64,000 bases of DNA from Glandiceps talaboti (Eukaryota; Hemichordata; Enteropneusta; Spengelidae). The notes under the pieces are model-generated. The model saw only the letters and a program-made list of their open reading frames with translations. It had not been told where the DNA came from and did no database searches. Below, in pieces: positions 1-13,503 of the stretch. Both the position numbers and the translations under genes were made by a program. The stretch spans positions 1,028,501 to 1,092,500 of the forward strand of contig NC_135558.1 of the NCBI RefSeq assembly GCF_964340395.1, read 5' to 3'. The stretch's first letter is position 1; every line of letters starts with the position of its first letter.

Positions 1-16
1 TATATATTTGAAGCTG

Positions 17-295
17 CTAATCTCTTAGCTTTGAATTCTCGGTTGATTTACGAAATTCGACTGCAAAGTCCCTCCAACCATATTCATCGATTCTGACTTT
101 TTGACCAATTTTCTCATCTTTTGGCGGCACAGCATGGCAGCTGACAGTTATCAGATTGTTCACATCTTCTTCCCAACTCTTTTTCGATTTTTCGCTCGTT
201 TGCTGGGACCTTGTTGATGATAAGACAATAATCCGTGAGAAAATTGGATCGAAACTTTGAACGGGTTCAGAATCAATGTTTTTGAGTGAAGACAC
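17..295 (-). CDS. Possible exon or gene fragment, unknown product
   Basis: This is a 92-residue open frame on the minus strand that starts with ATG and ends in TAG. It is more protein-like than most frames here: charged and mixed, with stretches such as SWEEDVNNLITVSC and IDEYGWRDFAVEF, and no simple-sequence content. I do not recognise the family. A GTAAAT donor-like site lies inside its C-terminal part, right after the codons for VEF, so the true exon could end there. Against it: the frame is short, it has no supporting neighbour, and the gene would have to continue outside the window. It could equally be a chance open frame. Confidence 0.22.
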   Translation of the reverse strand: MSSLKNIDSEPVQSFDPIFSRIIVLSSTRSQQTSEKSKKSWEEDVNNLITVSCHAVPPKDEKIGQKVRIDEYGWRDFAVEFRKSTENSKLRD

Positions 296-3200
296 GCTAG
301 CAGGCTAGCTGGAGGGTAGACTTTAATGGCGCGCACATATGGGAGCGATGCAGATTCTTGACTAACAATGTTATTTGCTGTGAATCCTAATCTAAAAACA
401 CACGACTGATAAATTGTTAATGTGACACGGGGCATCCTTTGGTCTTTCACGATCGAATTGTAATTCACCCAAAATTATAGAAATCTCGTCTCAATCTTTT
501 CAATTTGAATTGAACCTGTGGATATTGCTGGTTTTTGGTTTGTGAAAACCCTAATCCTGGAATTGAAGTTTGAAAATTTACTCAGCTGTTATATTTAATA
601 CCATTCCATACAAATCATGTGAGTACAGTGTTAACATTTATTTAACATTCATACACTTAGACTAGACGAATTCAAGTTGTAAAAATGGCTCATTTTACCC
701 TATGACATGAACAGGTTTGTAGGGTTGAATCTCGTCCCAATTATCTTGCGCAAAGGCAGGATATCAACTTGTGATTCTAGGAAAGTGACGTCACATTTCT
801 ATGGTAACCGAATGTAGTATTTCGGCGTCATGATTTAGGAATCATTACTGTAAAAGTTAACATAATGAAGAAAGGAACACTTCAGCTGATACGTGTAATC
901 TTCACAGGTAATAAAAGGTCTTTTCCACATTCAAGCTCAAATTTATGATGTTGTTGGCAACAATTCTACTCAAACCAGGAGGAATGGGGAAATACACATT
1001 GTTGTAAACTAGGTTTGTTCCATCGAGTTTTTGGTTTCTGTGTCCAGTATATGTCACCACTTACTTATCCACGAGTCGAGTTCAAACGGCCTAGCTGACA
1101 GATACATCGATGTTCCTAACTATGTTTTAAACAGCGAGAGAATCATCATACCGTTAACTTGAAAGCCGTCAACAGTTTGAATAGTTGTAGTATATTTGTG
1201 TAGCTAGATCGTGTTTCACCAATCATTCACAGACTTTCAGTTTAAATTTATTTTTTGCCTGCTAAACATCTAACAAATAATGATTCTGACAGGTTTCCAT
1301 GGAAACACAACTTTATACGTAAAACCAACGAAAGCAGAGGTGGGGAAAGGCTCAAAGATAATTTCAGTACACATACAGACACATTTAATATGAAATCGTA
1401 ACTGGCTTTTATAAAATCATAAATGCAACGGAAGGAATTTCTGAACTTGAAGTTGATTTGATGTTTGCAAATTGATGCCTTCAATGATGAAGACTATGGT
1501 AAACATTAATTGGACTAAAGATATCAGATTTACTAGCTTCAAAGCTGAGTTCACTCCACTGGGAGTTTATGTTAAGTCTGACCCATGAGTAGAACTTTGA
1601 TTGGGTGTCACCACACTGACACGTGGGAGAGACCGCTGACTGGACAGTGATGCAGCGACTTGAAAGTGTATCTTACCGGGTGGTGGGCAACTTTTACGTG
1701 TATGTACTCCATACAGAGATTCTGTTCCGTCTCCTTACACAACATGACAATATCTCCCAAGACAGTTAATTGGGAACGTGCCATGTCAAGTTCCAACGAG
1801 TCACCATCATAAAACAAAACCACTGTGATCACCGCTCTTGTTTTTGTGCGTTCAAAATTCTTACGATACGAAGGAAAGTCCTTCGTTTGATTTCAGCCAA
1901 GATATTCCGTTATGGAATCGCAGTGGGGGATAGAACGCCTCAAAAACAGTCTCAATAGATGTTTTTAGGTGGTTTTGTTGAGTGTCTTTTCAGAGAGTCC
2001 AAAGTGACTGTATAGGTCTTAAATTACAAAATCAACGCCTATTCAACCACTAATCATACAAAAGGTTGTACGATACGCTTCACGTCAAAAGGGCCTTGAT
2101 TCCATTGCAGATTACATTGCCTGTCAATCAGTTAAAACCTAAGTATGCTTTAGGATGGTTTTTGATACCTGTAGTATTTCGTCCAGACTGTATACCTTAT
2201 TAGCATAATTCATTAGTGCAATTGAAAAGTGAAATGATACTTTTCCTTCATAGCCGAGGCAGTCTTTGTTGTATAATTTGAAAACTGTATCTTTTATACA
2301 ATGTATTTACTTTTCTTTCAACAGACTTAACTTTTAGTAACATGCCGTGGAGTTTTGTTAATTCGTTGCTAGCTAGTGAACTGCAGATATGCGCGATGTC
2401 GATACTATACGAGTATGTGTTCGGTTAAAAGTGTGTTGCGTGAATTTAGCCGCTGGGAATAATTTAGGACCCGAACAAAGCAGACTATGCACACTCGACA
2501 ATACGGATTGATGACGCTATCTGTCAAGGGCATGAATACAGGAACAAAGGTCACCGAATGCCTGGTGTAAACGTTCGCGAAAACCAACAGATAGAAAATG
2601 TTTCACCTAAAGTCACTTTGTCGACTTGTAGGTCAGTAACAAAGTATTAGTTCTATCATTAGAAAGTCTCCCAACACATGACAGTTACATGTACTGCCCA
2701 CACTGAGTAATCCGTGCATTCTTCTAAACAACAGGACTTCATTAAGAGCTATTGTTGTAACAGATTTTGGAACATCACAAAAGAGAGATAATCTTGACTG
2801 CCTCGGTCTGAAAAATGTCAGTGTATCACATGTGACAACATTATTCAATTCAAAGTTGGGCTCAGACAAGGCCGGTTAAAGGCAAGCTTTTGGTTTCTGA
2901 AATTTCAAACCAGTATACAAAGTGTCTTTAGTAATAACGTTCAGAAAAACGTAAGTCCACCGTTCAAATCTCGTACAGTAGTTGTTGGCTAGTAACAATG
3001 GTACGTCATTTACTCTGTGAAAGATGAACTTTGTGATTAGAGGTTGCCGACACGCCGCACAGGCAACGAAAGCCATAACAAATCAAAAAGAGTTTGTGGT
3101 AGTTTCTACAATTTTAGCAATATCGTGACATTTTCACACTGTCGGCACTTTTACTTCTATATGGGCGGGTCACATCGTTTTTATAGGGCTAAACAGAAAG

Positions 3201-4420
3201 CTTTAAATCGGAAGTGAATAGGGGTTGATAATCGTTCTCATGATGTACTTTCTAGCCTATATACACCTTTCCTTAGAAGTGCCCACTTCTTTATGTACTA
3301 TTTAATCGCCTTAAAATAAATATTGTCATATCCAGGGTGGTTCACAGTTATATATATTGTTACAGAAACACACACCTTCAACGTTCATTGTTTGTACCTT
3401 GTCCATTGTCCGATGTATGGCGTTAGAAAAAGAAGCATAAAACCCGGTACAGATTGAGTACAAACAACAAACTGTACAGAAACGATGGAATGATTTACAA
3501 CAAATTATACCACACACATACTGAAGGAGCGCACTGCAAAACAATATGCAATCTAAATGTAATATAAAAGAAACAACACTTTGAAACACGACACACTAGA
3601 ATAAATAGTGCAAGTATGTACACCGTTTGAAATAAACATTGTTGAACCAATACCGCTTGAAATGGACACATTTTACATGCAGACCTGAGAAAACGGTAAC
3701 AAAACACACTGCGCATGTTGCTTCTGAATGGCCCAACACCAATGAATGAATACTAATCAACCAAGTTGTATAAACAATGTTTATTTTTTGTCTGTTTAGA
3801 TTCCGTCCGTTCTGTGCCTATTAATACTTTTAGTAAACTTTCAACAAGAGTGAATACATTCAAAATGTATACTTTACTCAAAATTGTCAAGAAGGTTACA
3901 AGCATAATGTTGAGGTGAATTTTTCCTGACCCGCGTATGTTATATTAACATTATGTTTACTAGTTAAAACTGTAAATGAACTATCAAAATTACTAGATTT
4001 GTTTCTTATATTATATCATCACTTTTCTTCATATAATGGTAAATTCAAAATGAAACTGAACGAATCAAAAGTTTTGCTTTAGGACTTAAGTTTCAAATGT
4101 TGTTGATATTATTATCTCCAATATCAAATGCACGCCCTTAACGAGAAAAGATTGCGGACAAACTTTGTGAATGTGTGCAACCTGACTACAATACATACTA
4201 ATTACAACAGAAATAAAACAATATTCCAGTATAAAGTTAGTATGAATGCATGTCTCTTTACAATTGCCTACTGGCATTCTTAAAACAGTTGATCGGTTGA
4301 TTGCATAGTAGGGATTTCCTGAACACTTTTTGATACGTATCATAAATTACGTCATCGGATCATTTATGAGTTATATCTTAATACTAGGTTTGAGTTCAGT
4401 TAATTGAAATTGGTCATAAA
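296..4420. other. AT-rich DNA without recognised features
   Basis: Only short frames (under 105 codons) on both strands, with no recognisable domain, no tRNA-like B box and no long tandem repeat. Nothing here supports a gene. Confidence 0.6.
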
Positions 4421-5268
4421 AGCTTGTACCCCTTTAATGTATAGTCATTGCCTAAACACTTATAAACTCAGCTTGTGCCCCTTTAATGTATAGTCATCAC
4501 CTAAACACTTATAAACTCAGCTTGTGTCCCTTTAATGTATAGTCATTGCCTAAACACTTATAAACTCAGTTTGTGCCCCTTTAATGTATAGTCATCACCT
4601 AAACACGTATAAACTCAGCTTGTGCCCCATTAATGTATAGTCATCACCTAAACACTTATAAACTCAGCTTGTGCCCCATTAATGTATAGTCATCACCTAA
4701 ACACTTATAAACTCAGCTTGTGCCCCTTTAATGTATAGTCATCGCCTAAACACTTATAAACTCAGCTTGTGTCCCTTTAATGTATAGTCATTGCCTAAAC
4801 ACGTATAAACCCAGTTGTGCCCCTTTAACGTATAGTCATCACCTAAAAAACGTATAAACTCAGCTTGTGCCCCTTTATTATATAGTCATTACCTAAAAAC
4901 GTATAAAATCAGTTTGTGCCCCTTTAATGTATAGTCATTGCCTAAACACTTATAAACTCAGCTTGTGTCCCTTTAATGTATAGTCATCACCTAAACACGT
5001 ATAAACTCAGCTTGTGCCCCTTTAATGTATAGTCATTGCCTAAACACTTATAAACTCAGCTTGTGCCCCTTTAATGTATAGTCATCACCTAAACACGTAT
5101 AAACTCAGCTTGTGCCCCTTTAATGTATAGTCATTGCCTAAACACGTATAAACTCAGCTTGTGCCCCTTTAATGTATAGTCATTGCCTAAACACGTATAA
5201 ACTCAGCTTGTGCCCCTTTAATGTATAGTCATCACCTAAACACGTATAAACTCAGCTTGTGCACCCTT
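4421..5268. repeat. Minisatellite, 49-bp unit, about 17 copies
   Basis: Direct tandem repeats with a 49-bp period (first copies start at 4421 and 4470). The unit begins AGCTTGTGCCCCTTTAATG and ends in CTAAACACTTATAAACTC. Copies differ at few sites: CATTGCC against CATCACC, CACTTAT against CACGTAT, and CCCCTTT against CCCCATT. Copies abut with no spacer. 49 is not a multiple of three, so it does not encode a repeat protein. Confidence 0.95.
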
Positions 5269-6647
5269 AAACCTGTCCTAATGATGACGCCATTCGACGT
5301 TATCTCACTCCGTTTCACTCATTGACCGATAGATGGCACCATATACATTATATCCTAGAGAATGGCTTGTGGCCGTCATCAAACCAACAGTTATTTTCTC
5401 AATCGAATCGTTTAGGGCTAGTTTGTTTTTTCAGTGGTCGACAACAAATGGCCGCTTCTAACTCGAAGTCTGTTAATTTAGGAAGTTGCCGTGTATTTGA
5501 ATAAAAACTCCTCTCTAAAGTGGTGAATAAAAAATATTTTTCATTGCAGACGTCTCGCAGTTGCAGAATAATACCAAACTTTCCCTCTTTATGTAAATTC
5601 TAGCCGTAAGTGTTTCATCCAATGCTTGGAAACGTAAAATGAAGGTACAAAAATCATGACATTTTGGCTCTTTTTTTAGTCTTATTGTGAGCATGGCGTG
5701 CAGAAAGCCTCAGTTGACATGGGGTTTCTTTCATCGAGTCACGTTCCGAACAAGACATATGTTGCTTGTCTAAAAAGAGAAAAAAAGAAGGTACGCTACA
5801 CAGTAATGACTGGCCGCCGGCGATCCACTTCGCTTATATTTTGAAAGCTTTTATGCTCGTTCTTAAATGAATTCATATTGCAACAGCATACGGTTTTAAA
5901 GTACTTCAAAATTGATGGCACTATGTTCACCCTATGGCGGCTATTTAAACCTCCTTTTCGGGGGAGTCCCGTTATCTTGGTTATGCTAGCGTATTGCTGA
6001 TTTGGGAGCCTGGAGTTACACCAAGAAACACGTCCTCTCAATTTGCTACCTGAAAAACCCCGTCTGTAAATACAATCGATAGCTCATCTGTGAATTATCT
6101 GATTTTCAGTCAAAATTTCGAAATTGATTATCGTAATTTATCGAGCCCTTCACTACAAAAACTAGGTTAACAAACTTTGTGTTTTTTGTTGTTGTTCGAT
6201 TATTCATTTTTCATATCTGAAATTAGTTTATGACTGCAACGACGATGAAAAGTCATAACGCCTATCAATGATTTGATCTCTATATATTGATAAAAATGAT
6301 ACCTTTACAGAAAATTATAGGAATATAATAAAATGCTTCATCACATGTTATAATATAAAAATAAATAGGAGTTGAACACACTTTGTGCAACGTTCGAAGA
6401 CAACGCTAAAACATTTGTTATTGGAATATAGAATGGAACGTGTCTCTCGCGACGATTGGATACATGTCTTTATATCTCCCGCGTAGGTTGCCGAAGGCAA
6501 AGCCTCGCTATGCACAATGAACGATGGTGATTCGCCGATTTACGAGAAATGGAAGATAGTATACGAATGCACGTGTACACATATATGTCACTTAATCTGT
6601 AAAACTACTCAGTGTCAAAGTTCTTTTTTAGTTCTAAATAAGTTCTG

Positions 6648-6650
<3 letters not shown>
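5269..6650. other. No recognised feature
   Basis: Unique AT-rich sequence. An 81-codon minus-strand frame at 5796-6041 is unsupported. Confidence 0.55.
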
Positions 6651-6679
<29 letters not shown>

Positions 6680-6724
6680 CATACATACATACATACATAC
6701 ATACATACATACATACACACACAC

Positions 6725-6803
<79 letters not shown>

Positions 6804-7160
6804 GGCAAGCAGGCAGGCAGGCAGGCATGCATGCATACATACATACATACATACATACATACATACATACATACATACATACATACATACATACATACAT
6901 ACATACATACATACATTGACTGAAAGTGAGTGAGTGAGTGAGTGAGTGAGTGAGTGAGTGAGTGAGTGAGTGAGTGAGTGAGTGAGTGAGTGAGTGAGTG
7001 AGTGAGTGAGTGAGTGAGTGAGTGAGTGGGTGGGTCGGTGGGTGAGTGAGTGAGTGAGTGGTGGGGGAGGGGGGATGAAGGTGGGGGAGAAGGAGAGGCA
7101 AACAGACAGAGACAGACAGAGACAGAAAGGGAGAGAGGTAGAGGAAGAGAGATATGTACA
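6651..7160. repeat. Compound microsatellite (ACAT, ACAG, GCAG, ACAT, TGAG, purine-rich)
   Basis: Successive blocks: ACAT (6651-6716), short AC, ACAG (6727-6803), GCAG/ATGC interruption (about 6804-6835), ACAT (6836-6916), TGAG (about 6926-7028), then TGGG/TGAG and a G/A-rich tail with short ACAG and GAGA patches to about 7160. Long frames across it (poly THTY, SVCL, SLTH) are translation artefacts of four-base repeats. Confidence 0.97.
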
Positions 7161-10100
7161 GATAGTGACAGAGGATGAGGGATAAATGAACAATGTCAAA
7201 CTCCATTATCATGATCATTTTCTGCACTATTTCCAATTTTCCAAATGTTTAGTAATGAATGAAATAACAGAGTCATTTTTTGCTTATTCATAAACCCTTT
7301 TCTTATTAGAAGCACAACGAACCTTCAGTTTAAAGTCTCGAAACAACAAAGCCTGTTTTTTTTTTAATCGCAGAATGAGCTATGCATAGGCACACCTTGT
7401 CCCTTTCATTAACGTGAATCTTTGCCCAGTGTGAAAGCGCTAACACATACCAGTCAAGTACTGTCACTTTTAATGACACTGTATTATATTATGTACGTTG
7501 GTGCTGCCTGAGAAAAAAACTTTCATAACACATTATAATCGTTTTCTTTAATGACATTAAGATGAGTATTAATGTAACCTTGATTCATTTATGAAAGTTG
7601 TTGAATATCTATGTTGTTTATGAATCAGATAGTGGATGAATTCATCTCGTCGTCATTATCATAGAGTGTTCTTTGCACCTCTTTCATTACGTTTACTTTT
7701 CCGTTGTTAAAAGCACTTATCTTTGCAAAAAAATTGACAGCTCGAATATTTTTTTCATCATGTCAAAAGCTAAAAGTAAAAGAGTGTTAGAATTGTTATG
7801 TGTCCGAGGTATGGTTTAGCTAGTGTAAACTTAATCGTATTGCAGGGGCACCATTATACTCTGGTTGACACGTGCCTCACAAAAGAGGGCTGCGATCGCT
7901 GACTTTGTGAGGTGTAGACAAGCGATCTTTCGTCTGCTTCGATGTTCTCCACAGAGCCAGTGAAATTTTTAACGAGGAAATCACTTTTGTAAAATTTTGA
8001 ATGATCCCAACGGGTTAAGCAGTGAGGCGGAAGGAGTTCTTTTGAAAAGGACATCTCGTCTATTTCGTGTCGGCGGAACTGTGACCATGTACATTTCCTT
8101 GCACTAGGAAAGTGACATAGGTAAATTGGTACGGAGACAATGAAGTGGCGTGAATTAATGCAGTTGACTAGACTGAAGATAGCATTGGTTTTTATAGCTA
8201 AATGAGTCTAACAGCACTTTGTGAACAAAACCAAGCGCATGTATCTAACAAGAAAATACAATTGAAACATATTTTTTAATTTTGTATTCGTCTAAAAAAT
8301 GTGTACTTGAAAAAACCCGAACATTTTTGTAAGCGGGGGCTTAACAGCGTAAACCGACTCGGAAATGTTAGTCGCTTGGCCTGCAAGCACTAGCTGTTTT
8401 CCTTTGTTCGTTTGGTATGCGGAAAGGGAAGGGGTATCGTATAATAGTCACTCGTAGCCAGCAGTAACGTCTTGCATTTCACCCTAATGAGAAAACTATT
8501 GCACGAACCTGTCATCCACCTTACAAATGTAATTCGAAGCAAGTTTTTGTACTGTACTCTGAAATCCCATAAACTCCTCTCATCTTCTTGCCGTTAACCG
8601 GGAACTAATTAAATACGGAAAGTCTTTAAAGCCTGCCTTACATATGTATTATATTTGACGATGCGATGGCTGCATATCCATTCACATGCCAGGAGGCTAA
8701 GCTCTGTTGTGTCGCTAACTTTAGTATTTTGAACGTTTTTATTCTGTCGACGTTCGAAAATTTTCCGCGTTATCCACCGACGTCGTTGCTTGGAGTCATG
8801 TGTACTGTGTCCTGAGGTGTTAGTAATTTTGGTGATCAAAGATAACCTAAAAAAATGGACTCGCTGCGAACATCCAATACCAGGTGCAGAATACAGTAGT
8901 CAAACTCATCGAATAACTCACGTTGATTATGCGCTTAATTCTTTCTCAGAGTGCAAATCTGAAATGCAACAGCGCAAGAAAAACCTTGCACATACACTCT
9001 CTTGTACAACATTTCTCACATGACCATGACCTTGACCATTCAGTGAATGATTTATTTAATCAAACAACATGATTTCTTAATTATTTTTCTCAGATCACCG
9101 TTACTATTGATTAAACGTCTGCAGTCAATATCGTACAATTTGTAAGACAAACTACATTAATGGCACTGAAAGGCTATGCTTACTAAAGATATAAAAAAAA
9201 TTACAAGCGAAAAAAGTGAAAACAAGATGAATACATAAAATGGGTCAACGAGTATTACTAGTACTTTTACAAAACCCAATTTTATTTTAATTTAAACAGA
9301 TTGTCATTTTTCCATCGGTCCGGGTTGATATGATACAAGTTACATACCATCCTGAAGTTTTGACTTTGACTTCTACTTGAATATTTTGCAGTTCAAATCT
9401 AAATCCACCAATTTGATATTTGAGTTGATGATATACACCGTGTCTTTATAATGGCGCTCATTAAAGATTACTTTAATTATTTTTCCACATGTGTACAATT
9501 TATTTTTGGTGTAAAATATTTTGAAAAAAAATTAGTTGATACTCTCGATTGATTTCAGAGAAAACATGTAAAATTGATTTTTTAAAAATTAATGTAAAAT
9601 AATCTCAGGTGATGACCGTTCGCAAGTTATATGTACAGTCAGTAAGAATCACACTTAGCAGAATGTACTAGGCGGGAAATAGCCTGTCGTCTGCCAAACA
9701 CAGTCTGAACAAATCTCTTCAGCACGCTAGATAATGAAAGTCGGAACACTCATGGGGTAAAATTGAGGAGTTCTGATGCGATAATGGTGATAATACGAAA
9801 ATTGACGATAATTTGAGTGATTGGTACGCTTGGTCCAATTACGAAACACACAATAAGCAGATGGGGGGAAAAGACACAGGAAATGACCTCGTGCATGATG
9901 TTATTCCGTATCAACTAGAAGGTACTATACTTATGACATGTTATTCTCCATGTTGCAACTAAATGGCCAACACCCATTACAACTGACACCGATAACTATG
10001 TATTCAGGGAAGACGTCTCCGGATTTTATAATGTAAAGACGGAATAACAAGCCACCCGAGACATTTTCAATTTTCGATAACAGTGTTCGCATACTAGTAC

Positions 10101-12265
10101 AAACGTTTCATAACAGTTTGTTTTTCGTCTACTCACTCTCTCGACATTTTTGTTCTTCAAATTTTAGTCTGTGTTTTTGTTCACAATGCAATTAATGCTA
10201 CGAAAGGGTAGGATATAACAAAAATGATTTCCTTATCAATATATTATCGTGGATTGGCTTCGTAACATATGTCACAAGTATTATTCAGAGCTCAGAGAGC
10301 TTTATATTTCTTAGTGGTTGCTCTCGTTTCATTTTGGAATATAGTATTTGATTCCAACAACTAAAACGTGATGAATTATGACTATCAGCTGTTTGAGATC
10401 TTCCAAGTTATTCAGGCACAGGCAATGTACAAAATTTTACATTATGACGTAATTGTCTGGTTACCGAAAAAAATGAGAAACGTTACAGTCCCGGTCTTCT
10501 TTGCTCACCTCTAATATGCCTTGTCAATTCTTATTGGCTAATACTAGTCATACGGCTCGGAGCGTGTAGTATTTGCAATTTGTACACTAATTATAACTTT
10601 GGCCGAAAACGGCACCCAAGTTGTAGGCATCTCCCTTACAAACATTACTTGTTTAATCTCCTATGATTTCTCCTCATAATTTGGAAGGCATCTCAAGCCA
10701 AAACAGCATCTTAAACTTTGGTCAAATAGTAAGAACAGTAAGGATACAACTGACTGTGTTATTTTCTCGGGGGTGATGATTAATAAGAAATATACAGTCG
10801 CTGATTACGTCAAATGAATCTAGTAACTCCAGGAAATTATGTTGACGACAAAATAATCTTAGAAAATGGAAAGGTCTCTTTTGATATACATATTCAATAA
10901 ATACATTCAGAACTCTGTCATGACGAGAAGCGACTGTAGGCGAAATTGTTATTCTCCGATTTGGAATGAATACGCTATAGAGAAAGGAAGTGGAATAATT
11001 TCAAAGCTACCATTTCACCTATGGCGTAATAAATGACACATAGCCACTGCCAACTCCAAAACACAAAATTACATGACACTTGCAAATCTGTAACAGTTAT
11101 TCGTTCAAGATAACGAATAATAGAATTATTGTATTACATAAAGCTTTCGTTCCAAACACAAATGGAGATATTAAATGAATTTTTCGACTGCATACGTCAG
11201 TTTTTGTCGACAGATTGACCCAATAATCTGAACACGTGGTCTTTCTGTCTAAACTTTCAGGTGACGAGTTTCATGTTTGTGTTTGGAGCAAAAACTTAAT
11301 GTAATATATTCAAATTGGATTACCAACACAGATGAATTTCCACTTGAAAGTTATATAATTATGTGTAATGAAAAAATGGAATTGGCTTGGTGATAACTTA
11401 AAGATTATAAGCAATTCTAGTGAACTAAACATCAAGGTAAATGTGAATATCTTCCCTGCGTCGATTTCAGCTGACGAAATAAGAAAGGTTTCGAGAATGA
11501 GATGTTACTCACCACAAGTATCAATGTACTGATCACTGTTGAATGAAAATACAAGTGATTCTAATGTTATGACAGGCAATCTTTAGTGACATAATCCAAG
11601 AATTTAGAAACATAAATTGTGTAATGAAATGCAAGAAAAAAGCAGGATGAGGCAGGGGACGTGCAGAAATCAAATATGCTGTCTTGCTGCATCAACAACA
11701 TGAAATTGTCCAATTACTCGTCTTTGTTTTGTTCTGATTTCCGACTTCTGATATGATCAACCAAACTGTTTTGAGTATTGTCACGAACCGTTAGCATTTA
11801 ATTGATCATTAACTAACTGTGATTGGTTTAGTATGGTGGTGAATTTGACAATTGTTTTTTAAGTTGACAACCCCAAATTGTTAGCGGAAGTAGTCACTCG
11901 TCACTAGTAACTGATGAAGTATGAAGGTTATGGTGTAACTGAATGTGGAAAATATACTAACTAGCACGTACTTATCTAAACCCATTATTATACTCAGCTT
12001 CTAAGTCTAACCTTATTGTTAGTGGTCTGAGGTCTAACATTTAGTATGTCCAACACGCCACTCTGTGTGTTCTTTACCTTTCGATACCCTGCCCTACCAT
12101 ATCGCAACCTTATTTTTAGTCATATGAATATCTGATGAAAGCGCCATCGGTTACTTGACATAGTTCCGCGTGATTTAGTTGGAATCATATAGCAAGGACA
12201 TCTTAGCATAAAACAAAAATAACAACCAACTTGAAGAACCAATTATTAGATGTATACTTAACACC
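7161..12265. other. No recognised feature (5.1 kb)
   Basis: AT-rich, no frame above 77 codons, no tandem array and no inverted-repeat element detected by eye. Possibly unique intergenic sequence. Confidence 0.5.
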
Positions 12266-12287
12266 CACTCCTCCTCCTCCCCCCCCT

Positions 12288-12373
<86 letters not shown>
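12266..12373. repeat. Polypyrimidine tract with (TC)n
   Basis: CTC/C-run leader followed by about 40 TC dinucleotides (12293-12373). This is a homopurine-homopyrimidine mirror repeat. Confidence 0.97.
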
Positions 12374-12376
<3 letters not shown>

Positions 12377-12877
12377 GGTTTGTTGATGCAAAATTGTCGA
12401 TCAAATGTGTATCTCGATCAAAGAAATTGAAAATGAAAACGTATAAATTCTTCGAAAACAGTAATTTCAGCGGAAAGAAAAGTGGCCTACAGCAAATGTC
12501 ATAATCTGTATACAATATATTTAAATGTCATATCATTGGTTGCAATATTAAACTTTCTGTATAACGGTAGTATACTGTGTGTGGGAGTCGTCATTATGTT
12601 TCATTGGGATCAATCTGACTAAACGCGTGTCAGACTCAAACCTGAAACTGATTGCCAACATAGAGACTGCAATTTAAGTATACATCCATACAAGATAACT
12701 TGAAAGCATCAAATTTCAAATTTCAAGAACATTTTTAAGAATTCTTTTTTTTTTGTATTAGCGATATGTTTCGGACTTAAATGACAAACTTTTAGAATTG
12801 ACAGATGGCTTACGGGTTAGTAGAAGTTATGTTCATGATTTGAACACAAACACAGGACGAGCTCGAATAACTTTTCA

Positions 12878-13030
12878 TATTTTGTGATTGGTTTTTCGTA
12901 ATGTTTTGTGAATGGTTGAGCTGATCGAACTGAACAGATTTCTTGTCATGGTTTGTGATTGGTCGAAGTGAACGAGTTGACAACCACGCACCAAACGTGT
13001 TCATTGTCGTAATCTGTGATTGGTAGAAAT
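12878..13030. repeat. Degenerate repeat carrying four TGTGATTGG-like boxes
   Basis: The motif TTTGTGATTGGT or a close variant occurs at about 12881, 12905, 12951 and 13013, spaced 24 to 62 bp. ATTGG is the complement of a CCAAT box (the third core motif is exact, the second reads GAATGG). The surrounding sequence is also weakly repeated (GAACTGAAC, GAAGTGAAC). Whether it is a promoter module or just a decayed tandem repeat cannot be told. Confidence 0.45.
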
Positions 13031-13333
13031 GCTTCCACAAGGGGTACACATGGTTATCTGCCCAACGTCAGCGATTTTACTACTTTTCTTAAGGCCTATA
13101 GACTTATCTTCTGTAACTTTTGACCTTTGACGGTAGTTGCACACAGCAACAATGTTAAGAAGTTGTGCTCTATCAGATCCTCTGTCGTCATTCAAGTTGA
13201 AATACTTGTAAAGTTTTCAAAAGTTCACATGCTCGCTATTGGGTTCGTATACATTTTGTTTGTAAATGGTAGATAGATTATGTTGATTACTATACTCTGT
13301 CTTGTATATTAAGCTGTTCTTACTATTTTCACG

Positions 13334-13503
13334 GTTGCGTTGCGTTGCATTGCGTAGCCTTGCGTTGCGTTGCCTTGCGTTGCGTTGCATTGCGTAGCCT
13401 TGCCTTGCCTTGCGTTGCGTTGCTTTGCGTTGTGTTGCGTTGTGTTGCGTTGTGTTGTGTTGTGTTGTGTTGTGTTGTGTTGTGTTGTGTTGTGTTGTGT
13501 TGT
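13334..13503. repeat. Pentanucleotide microsatellite TTGCG / TTGTG
   Basis: The left half is mainly TTGCG with TTGCC and TTGCA variants; the right half is mainly TTGTG. The opposite-strand frames are artefacts. The same unit, reverse-complemented, recurs at 49054-49210. Confidence 0.95.

Noticed and set aside
6517-7236. Long frames of repeated THTY, SVCL or SLTH residues
   Set aside because: They are translations of four-base microsatellites in several frames and both strands; the same applies to 27481-27844, 36663-37202, 43176-43689, 51031-51839 and 55032-55701.
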